Shown here: one piece after another, positions 28,815 to 40,360 of the stretch
Numbering within the stretch: position 1 is the first letter of the stretch
Layout of the letters: every line of letters begins with the position of its first letter
Origin: Leptospira langatensis
Lineage (GTDB): Bacteria > Spirochaetota > Leptospiria > Leptospirales > Leptospiraceae
Assembly (NCBI RefSeq): GCF_004770615.1
Contig: NZ_RQER01000001.1
Location: forward strand, 496,001-560,000
DNA length: 64,000 nt
Reading direction: 5' to 3'
Program-made: the position numbers and the translations under genes
The notes under the pieces: generated by a model
What the model saw: only the letters and a program-made list of their open reading frames with translations
What the model was told of the DNA's origin: nothing
The model's database searches: none

Positions 28815-28919
28815 GTAACAGCAAATTCAAGGGACTGATTCTTCTTTTATTTCTTCTCAACTCTCTTTCCATTAAAATTTCTTGATCCTGTTCGCAGGGC
28901 ATTGATTTTGTTGTTAAGA

Positions 28920-30206
28920 ATGAATGAAGGAAGAAGTTCTTGGAGCGCATCCAAATGGAGGGAATGGTTTTCCGAAGGTGAGATCGTCCCTTACTTCCAA
29001 CCCATTCTTTCCGTAGAGAAAGACTCCATCTACGGATATGAGGCTCTCGGCCGTTTCGTAGGAAAGGACGGAGAGGTCCACAGCCTCGGTCCCTTCTTCT
29101 TATCCGATATCCCTCACTCTTTTTCTCTGTCGGAAAGGGAGGAATTTAGGGCCTTCAAATTAGAGATCGATAGAGAGCTTCGGAAAAAAGCTGTAGAAAG
29201 GATCAGTAAGGCAAACGGAGTAGATCCTAAGGCAAAACTTTTCCTAAATATCTCTCCTTCCTTCATGCAAGATTATCTTGTTTCAAGATCGGAAGAAGAT
29301 CCGTTTACTCTTCAGATCGCAAAGAGTTCCAATTTGGATCCAAAACGGATCGTGATCGAAATGGTAGAGGAGCATTTTTCCGGAGAGATCGATCAACTCA
29401 AACCTTTGATCAATCTGTACAAGAGATCCGGCTTTCTGGTCGCGATCGACGATCTAGGTTCCAAATCCTCCAACCTGGATCGGATCGGTGCATTGCATCC
29501 GGATATTATCAAAGTGGACCTGGGACTGATTCGTAGTTCTGTTGCCTCCAGAAATTTCCAAGAGATCCTATTTACTCTTTCTAGATTGGCGGAAAGCCTG
29601 GGTTGCTCTCTTCTTTTTGAGGGAATAGAGACCGAGACGGAACTCTATAATGCTCTTACCTACGGCGCAAGATACTTACAAGGTTTCTATTTTGCGGAAC
29701 CGAGCCCCGAGCTTTTGGATATTAGCGGGCTTAGTATTCGTTTCTCTCAGCTCCATGAACTTTTCTTTAATTACAAAAAATACCAATTGCTCCGACGGAT
29801 CAAAAAGGAGAAGGAACTGGAGGATAGATTAGAGTCCTCCGGTATCGAAGTGATTTCCAACGGAGAGGAGAAGGTAACGATCAGTTTAAGGAATTCTTAT
29901 CTTCTCGAAAAATCGGTCTTTAGGATGTATGTTACGAATCATGAGGGAAGGCAACTTTCTCCGAATTATTCCGGGATCTCCGAATCAGGGATCTTAGAAG
30001 ATGATACATTCGTGGGTCGCAACTGGAGTTGGAGACCTTATTTTCTGGAGCAATTCTATAAGAATGCTAAGGATGCGGCTAGCGGATGGATCGCAAGCAA
30101 TCCATACTACGATCTGGAAAGCAATTTGCTTTTAGTCACTTATTCCAAACGTTTAGAAGAAGGGAATGTGATCTTTGTGGACGTGAGAATGTGGGACTTT
30201 CCGTAA
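28920..30206 (+). CDS. EAL-domain c-di-GMP phosphodiesterase with C-terminal sensory-like domain
   Basis: A 428-aa protein from the ATG at 28920; a TTG at 28902 is possible and neither has a strong ribosome site. The EAL domain (about residues 15-260) keeps the catalytic set: E in YEALGRF, N in FLNISP, E in VIEMVEE, the Asp pair in AIDDLGSKSSN, K in IIKVDL and E in FEGIETETE, so it should hydrolyse c-di-GMP. The C-terminal 150 residues resemble the PAS/Cache-like domain that follows EAL in YkuI-type proteins (WSWRPYFLEQFY, TYSKRL, VDVRMWDF). No membrane segment. It converges on the PilZ-like gene with 3 bp between stops. Confidence 0.85.
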   Translation: MNEGRSSWSASKWREWFSEGEIVPYFQPILSVEKDSIYGYEALGRFVGKDGEVHSLGPFFLSDIPHSFSLSEREEFRAFKLEIDRELRKKAVERISKANGVDPKAKLFLNISPSFMQDYLVSRSEEDPFTLQIAKSSNLDPKRIVIEMVEEHFSGEIDQLKPLINLYKRSGFLVAIDDLGSKSSNLDRIGALHPDIIKVDLGLIRSSVASRNFQEILFTLSRLAESLGCSLLFEGIETETELYNALTYGARYLQGFYFAEPSPELLDISGLSIRFSQLHELFFNYKKYQLLRRIKKEKELEDRLESSGIEVISNGEEKVTISLRNSYLLEKSVFRMYVTNHEGRQLSPNYSGISESGILEDDTFVGRNWSWRPYFLEQFYKNAKDAASGWIASNPYYDLESNLLLVTYSKRLEEGNVIFVDVRMWDFP

Positions 30207-30209
30207 AAG

Positions 30210-31376
30210 TCAGTTCGGATTGACTTTCACTCCGGCGTCAGCTAACATTCTATTTACATTGTCTATGAATCTCTTCTTCTCTCCCGGCCTTGCGGAGTTT
30301 CCTTCCAGAGACAATCCTATATACAAATTCCCATCCACGTCTTTTGCTACGGAACGAACCACTCCGTAGGCAGTGATCGGAGATTGCATCTTAAAGAAAA
30401 TATCGAATGTGAACCCTTTTCTTCTAGGGATCTCGCTATTCAAGTCAGGATGATTGATCTTCACTCGGAGACCGCCGGTGGAAAGATCCAGAACGGGAAA
30501 TCTTTCCTTTACTAGGATCGTATTGGATTCGCGGATCCTGTCCACCATATCGAAGGTAAGGGTCTTGATCTCCATTACTTCTTCTATACCGATCTCTCTC
30601 GTCCTATTTTGGGCATGCACATAGCCGATCGGTATGGCCTGTTCGTCGTGGTTGATATAGATGACGGGAACGATCAGTTCCGATTTGATCTTTTGGTTGG
30701 CATATTCTATGATCTTCTTGCGAACATCGTCCTCATCTCCGAGTTCCTGTTCGTAATCTATAAACCCGTCAGGGTCCGAGGACCTGTAACTATCAGGCTT
30801 TTGAGTATTAGGAATAAATAATATTTTTCCCGTTTTCTTGACTAGGTCGAATTTATCCCCTATGGAATTGAAAACGTCTATCTTAACGATATCGTACTTG
30901 GGCTTTAAAGTCCTTTCGGTGTCAGCGAAGTTCACTTTTACGGAAGTAGGTATATTGAATAAGTTCGCATCTATAGTAGTGCGACTCGTCCTGAGGTTCG
31001 TGATCCAAACGCTGCCATCGGGTGGTTTGATCCTAGCGAATTTTCTCTCTCTACTTGCTATGGACACGGCGTCCACATTCATTACGTACTGATTATTTGG
31101 TCTTTCTTCCAAGACCTCGCATTCTAGTTCGACGTATCTCGCGAGCAGTTTGTATAAAACAATATGAGAATTGAGTTTAAATTGTTCGGTCATTCGACCT
31201 TGGACTAGGATCTTTGTGGCGTCTTTGCTTACGGAGAGCAATTGAACGGAATCGTGGCCTTCCGTGTCCCTTACGAGCAGCTCGGTTTTTAGAAGAAATT
31301 TTCCAATGAGATGGAGCTTTTTTCCCTCTTCAGTGATGAACTCTTTGTCTCTTTGCTTCCTTTGAACCTTTTCCAT
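30210..31376 (-). CDS. DUF1577 protein with PilZ-like C-terminal domain
   Basis: A 388-aa cytoplasmic protein, leptospiral DUF1577 type by overall look. The C-terminal 120 residues resemble PilZ: an Arg-rich lead ([13 protein letters not shown]), the [11 protein letters not shown] signature (D-x-S-x-x-G) and strands [18 protein letters not shown] and YIGLSLEG. PilZ domains bind c-di-GMP. The N-terminal half has a YcgR-like or flanking beta domain by inference ([17 protein letters not shown]). Its gene converges on the EAL phosphodiesterase gene, so a c-di-GMP effector role is plausible. Divergent from guaB with 88 bp between starts. Confidence 0.7.
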   Translation of the reverse strand: MEKVQRKQRDKEFITEEGKKLHLIGKFLLKTELLVRDTEGHDSVQLLSVSKDATKILVQGRMTEQFKLNSHIVLYKLLARYVELECEVLEERPNNQYVMNVDAVSIASRERKFARIKPPDGSVWITNLRTSRTTIDANLFNIPTSVKVNFADTERTLKPKYDIVKIDVFNSIGDKFDLVKKTGKILFIPNTQKPDSYRSSDPDGFIDYEQELGDEDDVRKKIIEYANQKIKSELIVPVIYINHDEQAIPIGYVHAQNRTREIGIEEVMEIKTLTFDMVDRIRESNTILVKERFPVLDLSTGGLRVKINHPDLNSEIPRRKGFTFDIFFKMQSPITAYGVVRSVAKDVDGNLYIGLSLEGNSARPGEKKRFIDNVNRMLADAGVKVNPN

Positions 31377-31464
31377 TAAATTCCTAGGTCGATCGGATTC
31401 CGGCGGAAATTTATCTTGATCCCAGCCTTTGGCTTCGTTTTGATGTAATAGGTAAGGTACACTA

Positions 31465-32991
<1,527 letters not shown>

Positions 32992-33031
32992 AGAAGGGAA
33001 GTTCTCACTTCTTGCCGGGAAGGGAAGGTTT

Positions 33032-33820
33032 TTGAGACAATTTCGATCGATTCTAGTGATCCTAGTCTTACCCGTCCTACTCGGAGGGGAGATTACCTAC
33101 GCTCAGGCGCCGGAAAAGGCCCGGGTCGCTCAGGAATTGGTCGCTCGATTGGACCAAGCCTTACTCAAATCGGACGGATTGGTAAAGGCCAATTTAATCC
33201 TGATCAAAAGAACCGGAGATTCCTGGACCTGGGACATGAGCGTTTTCCGTAAGGGAGAAGATTCTCTTTCCCTTTTCGAAAGCAAGGGCCGAGGCCTGGA
33301 ATACAAGATCCTATTCAAGGAAGACGGAGAATTGATCTACGCCTTCAACGCACTCTCTAGAAAGATCTTCCGAAAAAACGACGAAGAGAAGTACGAGAAC
33401 CATTTGAATACAGGTTTTAGTTTCGTGGATCTGGCTGGGACTTCTTACCAAGCGAACTATAATCCTATCGTGCAAAGCGATCTGGACGTGGGTGGAAAAA
33501 AGATGAAGAGGGTCGCTCTTCGTCCTATCGTGCCCTATTTCTATTCTAAGCTCATTCTTCTACTAGAGCCGGATACTCTTAGGCCGATCCGTTTGGACTT
33601 TCACGATAAGGACGGGATCCTGTACAAGACCATGAACATCAAGTATGGCCCCGTAAAAGTGAAGGCCAAACAAAAAGTGGGCAAAGAGGATTTGGCGAGC
33701 CGTTTGGAAATGTTGGACCTGAACACAGGTGCTATCAGCGTATTGGAATACGTGGAAGTGGATCGGGATGTAAAACCGGATCCTTCTCTTTTTGAATTAG
33801 ATAATTTGAATCGACTATAA
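33032..33820 (+). CDS. LolA-like outer-membrane lipoprotein-sorting protein
   Basis: A 262-aa exported protein starting at TTG (33032) with GGAAGG 5 nt upstream. Signal peptide about residues 1-25 (ending TYAQA). The mature part has the LolA/LppX-like half-barrel pattern: the [24 protein letters not shown] strands, [20 protein letters not shown], then [11 protein letters not shown] and MKRVALRP. Proteins of this fold carry lipids or lipoproteins across the periplasm. Whether this is the general LolA or a specialised paralogue cannot be decided. It is followed 1 bp later by rsmE. Confidence 0.75.
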   Translation: MRQFRSILVILVLPVLLGGEITYAQAPEKARVAQELVARLDQALLKSDGLVKANLILIKRTGDSWTWDMSVFRKGEDSLSLFESKGRGLEYKILFKEDGELIYAFNALSRKIFRKNDEEKYENHLNTGFSFVDLAGTSYQANYNPIVQSDLDVGGKKMKRVALRPIVPYFYSKLILLLEPDTLRPIRLDFHDKDGILYKTMNIKYGPVKVKAKQKVGKEDLASRLEMLDLNTGAISVLEYVEVDRDVKPDPSLFELDNLNRL

Positions 33821-33821
33821 G

Positions 33822-34520
33822 ATGTCCACGGAAGAGATCGTTTTCTTTCGACCAGGATTTCTTCCTTCTGCAGAGCTAAAGTTAGAAGGCGAAGAGATCT
33901 CTCACTTAAAAGCGTTCCGCGTTTACTCCGAAGAAAAGGCAGTGATCATCAAGGATGGATCCGGAACGAATTCCTATTACTCTGTTCCTGCTTCCTCCAA
34001 GTCGGGTTCCTTCTTAAAATCTGAGAAGAAAGAAAAACCAAAACAAGCCTCTTGTATCGCGACTGCTATTCCGAAAGGAAATCGATTGGAGTGGTTGATC
34101 CAAAAAGGAACGGAACTAGGGATCACAAAATTTATTTTCTTAGTATTCGCTCATTCCGATCGTAAGGACTTGAATCCGGAAAGGCTTTTGAAGGTGGCCG
34201 CAGAAGCTTGCGCCCAATCCAATCAGGATTTCTTACCTGAGATCCTCGGACCTTTCTCCCTGCAAAAATTTGTGGAGTCTTATTCCGATCCGAAAGATGA
34301 ACTATTGTTATTGGATCCCAGATCGGAAACGAAGATAGATCCGAACTCGATACGGAACAAGACGATACTGATCGGACCGGAAGGTGGCTTTCGTTCCGAG
34401 GAACTGGATTTTTTAAGGAAGAGCTCCGTGCCAGGAGTGAATGTAGGAGAATCGATCCTAAGAATAGAAACCGCAGGGATCTTTGCGGCTTCTTTATTCC
34501 GTATCGGAAATTGGGATTAG
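33822..34520 (+). CDS. rsmE: 16S rRNA (uracil-1498-N3)-methyltransferase RsmE
   Basis: A 232-aa SPOUT-class methyltransferase that methylates U1498 of 16S rRNA. An N-terminal PUA-like domain (HLKAFRV) precedes the knotted catalytic part: IPKGNRLEWLIQKGTELGITKF, AAEACAQSNQDFLPEI, LIGPEGGFRSEEL and the knot/SAM region VGESILRIETAG. Length and motifs are typical. The gene begins 1 bp after the LolA-like gene's stop and converges on a Cys-rich lipoprotein gene, whose end lies 1 bp away. Confidence 0.92.
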   Translation: MSTEEIVFFRPGFLPSAELKLEGEEISHLKAFRVYSEEKAVIIKDGSGTNSYYSVPASSKSGSFLKSEKKEKPKQASCIATAIPKGNRLEWLIQKGTELGITKFIFLVFAHSDRKDLNPERLLKVAAEACAQSNQDFLPEILGPFSLQKFVESYSDPKDELLLLDPRSETKIDPNSIRNKTILIGPEGGFRSEELDFLRKSSVPGVNVGESILRIETAGIFAASLFRIGNWD

Positions 34521-34521
34521 T

Positions 34522-34857
34522 TTATTGGCCTACGCCGGAAAGACCTAGGATCAGAACGCATTCGTTCAGATAGCTCTTGCAGTTACTTTTGCAACCCTGT
34601 TGCATCTGAGCGCAGAAGGTAGCAATACTACAGCTAGTGGCGCAACCACTGATACAAGTGTTCAAGAGAGCCACATTGTCCGGGTCCACAGTGCTTCCAT
34701 ACTTATTCTCGCAGGAATGTTTGCAGGCAGTATAACCTCCACCCACACAGTTCGCAACATAAGAAGAGATGGCATTTCCTTGCACGTCTCTCTGATGGTC
34801 GCAGGAGATCAGTCCGAATACTGCAAAAGCGAATAAAATAACAAGGAAACGGGTCAT
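34522..34857 (-). CDS. Cysteine-rich lipoprotein
   Basis: A 111-aa lipoprotein from the ATG at 34857: signal peptide with lipobox GLISC (Cys about 19), then a compact region with ten or more cysteines (NCVGGGYTACKHSC, CISGCATSC, FCAQMQQGCKSNCKSYLNEC), expected to form several disulfides. Small Cys-rich lipoproteins of this sort are common in Leptospira; function unknown. An in-frame ATG at 34989 would overlap the divergent gene and leave no proper signal peptide, so the internal start is chosen. No strong ribosome-binding site is visible. Confidence 0.7.
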   Translation of the reverse strand: MTRFLVILFAFAVFGLISCDHQRDVQGNAISSYVANCVGGGYTACKHSCENKYGSTVDPDNVALLNTCISGCATSCSIATFCAQMQQGCKSNCKSYLNECVLILGLSGVGQ

Positions 34858-34931
34858 ATAGGTAAATCGTTTTTGCCCACGGCGGAATGGCAAATCAAAA
34901 AACATTCGACTTACAATGCTTGGGGAATGGA

Positions 34932-35636
34932 ATGATTTATAATCGACCGTGGTACATGAGAAAGAAACGACCAGAAATTTGGAAATCACCTGCGTTATAC
35001 CCGATCCTAGATCTAGAATACTGTTCTAAATTCCAAAAAAATCCCCGTGACTTAGTGAATCTTTGGAATGCAAACAAGGCATGGATCCCATTCTACCAGC
35101 TTAGAGCCAAGAAAGAAGAAATTTCCAAGGTCAAAGAGATTTACAAAAGTTTGATAGAGGAATTTTCCGAGTTTCCTTTGATATTGAACGATTACTGGAA
35201 AGAGGCCCTGGAATGGAATTGTTTCGGACTTCATATAGGGAAGGAAGACTACCAAGCCTTACATCCTAAAGAGAAGGAACTGGTTCGGAATAGTTCTCTG
35301 TATCTGGGCACTTCCTGCCATACTTGGGAGGATGTGGCGAGTCTAGAGCCGGAGCTTTGGGATTATACCGGGCTAGGACCCATCTATTCTACGGATTCTA
35401 AACAGACCGAAGACCGACCGATCGGCCCAAATGGTTTGCAAGATGCTCTGCGATATGCTAAGATCCCGATCGTTCCTATTGGTGGAATTGGCCCTAAGGA
35501 AATAGGTGAACTGTCTGCCTATGGGCCTTTTCTATACTCAATGATCGCAGGAGCCTCCGATGAGTTTAAGTTTCAAGAAGTCTTAACCGTATTCAGGGAA
35601 TTGCCTCATCTTTCTTCAAAGCCTCCGAACGTTTAA
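34932..35636 (+). CDS. Thiamine-phosphate synthase-like protein (ThiE fold)
   Basis: A ThiE/TenI-type TIM barrel of 234 aa from the ATG at 34932 (GGGG 7 nt upstream); ATGs at 34887 and 34956 are alternatives. Phosphate and substrate loops are visible: PFYQLRAK, LNDYWKEAL, FGLHIGKEDY, LGTSCHTWEDV, YTGLGPIYST and IPIVPIGGI. Canonical ThiE joins hydroxymethylpyrimidine pyrophosphate and thiazole phosphate to give thiamine phosphate. Several usual residues differ, and no other thiamine genes or TPP riboswitch lie nearby, so it could be a TenI-like aminotransferase-fold paralogue or a diverged ThiE. Confidence 0.75.
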   Translation: MIYNRPWYMRKKRPEIWKSPALYPILDLEYCSKFQKNPRDLVNLWNANKAWIPFYQLRAKKEEISKVKEIYKSLIEEFSEFPLILNDYWKEALEWNCFGLHIGKEDYQALHPKEKELVRNSSLYLGTSCHTWEDVASLEPELWDYTGLGPIYSTDSKQTEDRPIGPNGLQDALRYAKIPIVPIGGIGPKEIGELSAYGPFLYSMIAGASDEFKFQEVLTVFRELPHLSSKPPNV

Positions 35637-35663
35637 ATCTAAGTTTCAATTGACTCACAAATT

Positions 35664-36515
35664 ATGTCCAATAAGATGATCCCTATGAAGCAACCAGGGG
35701 AAATACGCCATCTTTCCGCCAAAGATGATCGCGATTATCTTCTAGACTACCAGACACTGAACGTGGATGATCTAGAAAAGGCTCCCATCCTAGGAGTGCC
35801 TTTCGACAACGCTACCTTAGACGAAGCTGTCGCAAAGATCTATCACCTCATGGAGGAGAAGGAAAAGTTCCATCACGTTCTTCTGTTGGACCCGATCAAG
35901 ACCATGGCCTTGCGTAAAGGCAAGAAATTGCATCGGATCGCCCAAAAGGCCAGCCTAATTCTTGCCGAGGGTGCAGGACTACAATGGGCCGCTAAGAAAC
36001 TAGGCGGCGAACTGAAGGAAAGAATTCCTACAATTGCTCTCATGATGGACCTGGTCCGTCTCTGTGAACTCAGAAATTATTCCATCTTCTTGCTCGGCGG
36101 AAAAGAAGAGATCGTAGAAAAAGTATATTTTAATCTTTCCAGACATTTTCCCGGAGTTCGGATCGTAGGAAGACATGCAGGCTATTTGAATACTCAAAGA
36201 GAGTTGCTAGTTAAGGAATCCATCCGTAAGACCAGTCCGAATATTATATTTCTTGCAATGGATTTTCCGGAGCAAGAGATCTGGGTGGAGAATAATACCG
36301 CTTTCTTTGGTCACGCTGTTGTGATCGGAGTTGGTGGTGCGATGGATATTCTTTCCGGAAAAGTAAAGAAGGCGCCTAATTTCTTTAAACTGAAGGGACT
36401 GACTTGGTTCTGGAGGATCATTGTTCGTCCTTGGAGACTGATCCGCATGTCGAGAATGTTCGGATTCTTTATTGTGGTTTGGATCAAATCCCTCTTCGTT
36501 AAGAAGAAAAAATAA
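35664..36515 (+). CDS. WecG/TagA/CpsF-family glycosyltransferase (GT26)
   Basis: A 283-aa member of the N-acetylmannosaminyl-type transferase family, which moves a sugar to a lipid-linked carrier on the cytoplasmic face of the membrane. Core landmarks: [47 protein letters not shown] (where the usual catalytic Asp of the D-G motif is replaced by Glu), [13 protein letters not shown], and [20 protein letters not shown]. The C-terminus ([16 protein letters not shown]) is amphipathic and basic, as expected for membrane attachment. It may take part in LPS or capsular glycan assembly; the sugar is unknown. Confidence 0.85.
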   Translation: MSNKMIPMKQPGEIRHLSAKDDRDYLLDYQTLNVDDLEKAPILGVPFDNATLDEAVAKIYHLMEEKEKFHHVLLLDPIKTMALRKGKKLHRIAQKASLILAEGAGLQWAAKKLGGELKERIPTIALMMDLVRLCELRNYSIFLLGGKEEIVEKVYFNLSRHFPGVRIVGRHAGYLNTQRELLVKESIRKTSPNIIFLAMDFPEQEIWVENNTAFFGHAVVIGVGGAMDILSGKVKKAPNFFKLKGLTWFWRIIVRPWRLIRMSRMFGFFIVVWIKSLFVKKKK

Positions 36516-36530
36516 TTCTATAAAGCAAAA

Positions 36531-36558
36531 GCGAGATCCGAGATCGCATTGATCTCGC
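36531..36558. terminator. Hairpin between convergent genes
   Basis: GCGAGATC and GATCTCGC are perfect complements with a 12-nt loop, followed by AAAATTT, 15 bp after the GT26 stop and 74 bp before the end of the convergent TPR gene. Confidence 0.55.
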
Positions 36559-36631
36559 AAAATTTGCATCCGATTACAAAATTATATTTCAACAGGTTCG
36601 ATTTCGTTTTATGAAAGAGAGAAAGATCTTA

Positions 36632-39600
36632 TTATTTGCGAACAAGATCCTTGATCGATTCCAAAGTAGGAGAGACCCAATCTTCCAAGAGAGGTTCTCT
36701 TTTTAGAGCGTCTTTCTTAAATAGAAGATCCTTATTCGATAAGGAGATCTCGCTCGCTTCGTTGATCTTACGAGCAGTTTCGATCGCCTTCCAATAATTC
36801 TGCAGAGCTTGGGCCGTATAATTTTCCGATTCTTGGACACCCGCTTTCTTGGAGAGATTCTCGTAGCAGGCGCCAATATTATTATAAGCGGCTATTAAGG
36901 TCTGATATACTTCTTGGTGGTATGGATCTTCGGTCTTAGGAGAGCTCATTTGAGGGAGCTTCTCTTCCATATCGTCTTTTACTCTTAAGAAATATCCGAG
37001 AGCAGTCTTTGTCTGTCCGGTATAGAAGAAAGCGTTCCCTTTTCCCATGAGAAGAGTAGCATTATAATATTCGTCCTTGTCTTCGAAACCTGTCCAATCC
37101 GCAAGTGCCTTGTCGAAATCGGAATCCATATATTCTACCCAACCCTTGTAGAATTTCATTTCTCGAAGAAGACTGGCCGGAAGTTCTCTTCTCCATTTGC
37201 GAATGAGGTCGAATTGAGGTTCTTCTGCATCCACAAGGTTGAATTCTTGCAGGGAGTTACGAAGTTCGTTCCTGCGATTTCGTTTTTCTTCCTCTTCTTT
37301 CAGGACGGAAAGGCTTTTGCCGTCCGATTCGGAACGAGAGCGGAAAGGATAGATCTTTCTGCCTGGAAATTCTTTTAAAGATTCTTTCTCGGAGAGCCCA
37401 GCTGATAGCAGATAACGTATCTTTCCTAGATCGAAATGGATGCGAGCAGGATTCCCCTCATATAAGGTCTCGTCCTCATCCTTGGAGCCGAACCAGCGCA
37501 TGCTCGCTTGGTAACGCGCGTCTGCTTCTTTTAATAGATCCTTGGCTTCTTCGAAATTCCCGACCCGGATGGAATGCTCTGCAAGTTCTAACACTGCTAA
37601 CCAGTGTTTTGGATCCAGAGTGGCTGCCTTTTCGAAGAACCTTCTCGCTTGGATATTTTCCTTTTGAGATAGATAATATTGTCCGCGTTGGTAATAACCT
37701 TCCGCGTAATCCTTTCCTTCGATCTCCGTACCGGTCCTTTCGTCTTCCATGGATCTTCTGTAGATCGTATCTAAGAGTCGGATGGCGCTTTCTTCTATCT
37801 CTATTCCGGAAACTTGATCTACCGGATTGATATTATATTTGATCCTGAGTTCCTGAGGATCGATGGTCGCGTAAAAAGAAGCTAATTTGGAAAGAGTGTA
37901 GAAGGGGAGTTCTGACTCCATATCCAAATTATTCCTAAGCAAACGGTGATGGTTCAGAACGAACTGAGGATCTCCGCTTTCCTTCCACATCTCTAGGTAA
38001 GTGGAAATAAGTCCCGATTGACCTGGAACACTTTTGGGATTTGCTTCTACAATTCGGTTATAGAAGGATGCAGCCTTTCCGAATTCTCTTCGGTTATAAT
38101 AGATCTTTGCGATCCCGGCGGTAGAAAGCTCGTCATATGGACTTTCTCCGTCCGTAAATACCTTGCTATAATAATCCACGGAGAGTGCGTCGTTCTTGTA
38201 TCTGCCTTTTTTGCCCTCGCTAGGTTCTGCGAAGTCCGGCATGATCTGAGAATGGAACCAGCCTAGATTCCTATACGTATTATTATCATGGGATTTATCT
38301 CTCAATCTCATGACCAGGAAGGCGCCGGGGACCACAACCTTTCTTGCGGTCTTTTCTTGGTCTAAAAGGAATTTGACTCCTTCCTTGCCTTGGTTCACCA
38401 CAGTGCTTGTCTTGAATTTCTTGTCGTTCCAAGACTCTCCCTGAGCTAAGCGGACTAGAGGTGCCTGTTCTCTTTTATTCCAAGAATCTAATGTTCCTGC
38501 TCCCAGATCCGGTTCTATTCTTCCGAATAGTTTTTCGAAAGAGAGTTCGTATTCTCCGGCGCGGCTGTATTCCACACCGTAGAGATTCATGTACTTTAGG
38601 TTATACGGATCAATATCGAAGCCCTTATCATAGGAATCTTCTATGCTTGTAAGATACTTCTTACGATCCTCTTCGCCCAAACTGCCCGCGAATTTCTTCG
38701 CACCCATTTCACGGATCTGTTCCAGACCTGCTTCGTAATTTTGGGCGGCCTGTCTAGGAAGTATGATATGCTTGTATGTGAAATACCCGCCAAATCCAAG
38801 GAGAAGGGCGGCGGCCACTGCGTAGAAGGTCCTACGGATCTTCTTCCTTCTCTCTATATAACCCTCTCTGGTATAGATCGGATCGGAAGTAATGATCGGA
38901 ACTCCGTCTGCGGAGTAGGCGCCCGTTCTATCTGTTAGGGTTACCGGAACTCCAAGAGCGGAGGAAAGGAATGCAGCTACCTCGTCCGGAGTACTTTCTA
39001 CTTTAATGAGTTCTAATAGATCTCTTTGCGCCTTTTTGGAAAGACGGTCTTGTACTATGGACTCGATTACAGTTTTACGAAGAAGAGGAGGATAACGTAG
39101 GATCTCCTTCTGGATGATTGCAAGTTCTTCGTCTGTGAGGGATTTATCTATGTCCTCTTTTTCTTCTCCGCCTAAGGATCTGAGATCCTCCTCGAATGCT
39201 GCGGCGCCTAGATCGGAGTCTGAGTCGGCGTCCAGATCCGGAGAGAAGCTTGTAAAGTCCGCCGATTCCGGGACGGATTCCAGTTCCATTTCTCCAGCAG
39301 GTTCTGCGGAGAAGTCTGCAAAAGGATCGGATTCAGGAACGGAAGTTGCGCTAGATAGATCCGAGAATGGATCATGATCTCCACCTGCTACAGGGGCGAA
39401 ATCCGCAAAAGGATCGCTGTCTCCTGTAGGAGCTTCGTCAAAGGAAGCTCCCGAATCTGCTGAGGAGTCGTCAAAGCCACCCAGGTCTCCGAAATCGCTT
39501 TCTCCGGCTGGCGCGGCTCCAAATGGATCGCCTTCGCCTAAACCGAATTCGTCTCCTGGGGAATCTTCCATTTCGGAGGCGTCAAAATTTGCGAATGGAT

Positions 39601-40360
39601 CTTCTTCTGTAGGAGGTTCGGCGCCGAAATCTCCCAGGTCTTCGGAAGCCGCAGGAGAATCGTCTCCTCCAAATCCTGCAAATGGATCCGAATCGGAATC
39701 CGCAGGCGATCCCAGATCGTCCATATTGAAATCGGAAGAGGCTCCAAAATCGTCCGAAGCGGCAGGAGGATTTGCATCAAAATCTTCTAATGGAGAGTCT
39801 AGGGTAGGAGCGGAGTCCAAACCTCCGAAAGGATCGTCTCCGCCTCCGAAACCTGTCGTGTCCGGAGAAGAATCCGCCGTTTCAGGTACTCCAAAATCGT
39901 CCATTCCAGAACTTGCAAATGGATCTTCTTCGGTCTGTGCAGGTTCAGGGCTTCCAAAATCTCCGAAATCGTCGGAGGCGGGAGGGGTTTCGTCAAAACC
40001 TCCGAATGGATCGTCTCCAGCGTCTATACTTGGGGTAGATCCTGCGGCGGAAGGTTCCGTTAATAATTCGTCTAGATCAATATCGTCCTCTTCCGAGAAG
40101 GAAAGAGGTTTTGGCCTTTGGGTTGGTTCGGGCGCTTCTTCTTCCTCTCCGCCCAAATCGAATGTATCTTCTTCGGGAGCCTCGCCAGAATCGGAATCCT
40201 CGTCTTCAATATTGATAGGAACCCCATACCCCATCTTCTCGCGAAAGGTGGAGAGCATCGGATTTAGATCTTCCGAAGTTTCCGGGTTTTTACTCAACGG
40301 TTCCAAAATGGAGCGTATCTGCCCCAGCTCTTGATCCGAATAATTAGAAGGCTCGGCCAT
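36632..40360 (-). CDS. Large TPR protein with acidic DPF-rich N-terminus and one membrane segment
   Basis: A 1242-aa protein in three parts. Residues 1-430 are acidic and low in complexity, with nine DPF-x-x-(F/L) repeats and many FGDFG stretches; residues about 430-500 form a helical domain; one membrane helix (about 525-543, FYAVAAALLLGFGGYFTY) follows a basic KKIRR stretch. The remaining 690 residues are TPR-like helical repeats, predicted periplasmic. This layout resembles the flagellar collar protein FlcA of spirochaetes, a membrane-anchored TPR protein around the flagellar motor, but that is a resemblance of architecture, not a proven match. It is divergent from the CBM48-like gene. Confidence 0.75.
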   Translation of the reverse strand: MAEPSNYSDQELGQIRSILEPLSKNPETSEDLNPMLSTFREKMGYGVPINIEDEDSDSGEAPEEDTFDLGGEEEEAPEPTQRPKPLSFSEEDDIDLDELLTEPSAAGSTPSIDAGDDPFGGFDETPPASDDFGDFGSPEPAQTEEDPFASSGMDDFGVPETADSSPDTTGFGGGDDPFGGLDSAPTLDSPLEDFDANPPAASDDFGASSDFNMDDLGSPADSDSDPFAGFGGDDSPAASEDLGDFGAEPPTEEDPFANFDASEMEDSPGDEFGLGEGDPFGAAPAGESDFGDLGGFDDSSADSGASFDEAPTGDSDPFADFAPVAGGDHDPFSDLSSATSVPESDPFADFSAEPAGEMELESVPESADFTSFSPDLDADSDSDLGAAAFEEDLRSLGGEEKEDIDKSLTDEELAIIQKEILRYPPLLRKTVIESIVQDRLSKKAQRDLLELIKVESTPDEVAAFLSSALGVPVTLTDRTGAYSADGVPIITSDPIYTREGYIERRKKIRRTFYAVAAALLLGFGGYFTYKHIILPRQAAQNYEAGLEQIREMGAKKFAGSLGEEDRKKYLTSIEDSYDKGFDIDPYNLKYMNLYGVEYSRAGEYELSFEKLFGRIEPDLGAGTLDSWNKREQAPLVRLAQGESWNDKKFKTSTVVNQGKEGVKFLLDQEKTARKVVVPGAFLVMRLRDKSHDNNTYRNLGWFHSQIMPDFAEPSEGKKGRYKNDALSVDYYSKVFTDGESPYDELSTAGIAKIYYNRREFGKAASFYNRIVEANPKSVPGQSGLISTYLEMWKESGDPQFVLNHHRLLRNNLDMESELPFYTLSKLASFYATIDPQELRIKYNINPVDQVSGIEIEESAIRLLDTIYRRSMEDERTGTEIEGKDYAEGYYQRGQYYLSQKENIQARRFFEKAATLDPKHWLAVLELAEHSIRVGNFEEAKDLLKEADARYQASMRWFGSKDEDETLYEGNPARIHFDLGKIRYLLSAGLSEKESLKEFPGRKIYPFRSRSESDGKSLSVLKEEEEKRNRRNELRNSLQEFNLVDAEEPQFDLIRKWRRELPASLLREMKFYKGWVEYMDSDFDKALADWTGFEDKDEYYNATLLMGKGNAFFYTGQTKTALGYFLRVKDDMEEKLPQMSSPKTEDPYHQEVYQTLIAAYNNIGACYENLSKKAGVQESENYTAQALQNYWKAIETARKINEASEISLSNKDLLFKKDALKREPLLEDWVSPTLESIKDLVRK

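Noticed and set aside
39726..40334. 202-codon Ser/Pro/Gly-rich plus-strand frame
   Set aside because: It is antisense to the low-complexity DPF-rich part of the TPR protein; repetitive codons on one strand commonly leave a long open frame on the other.
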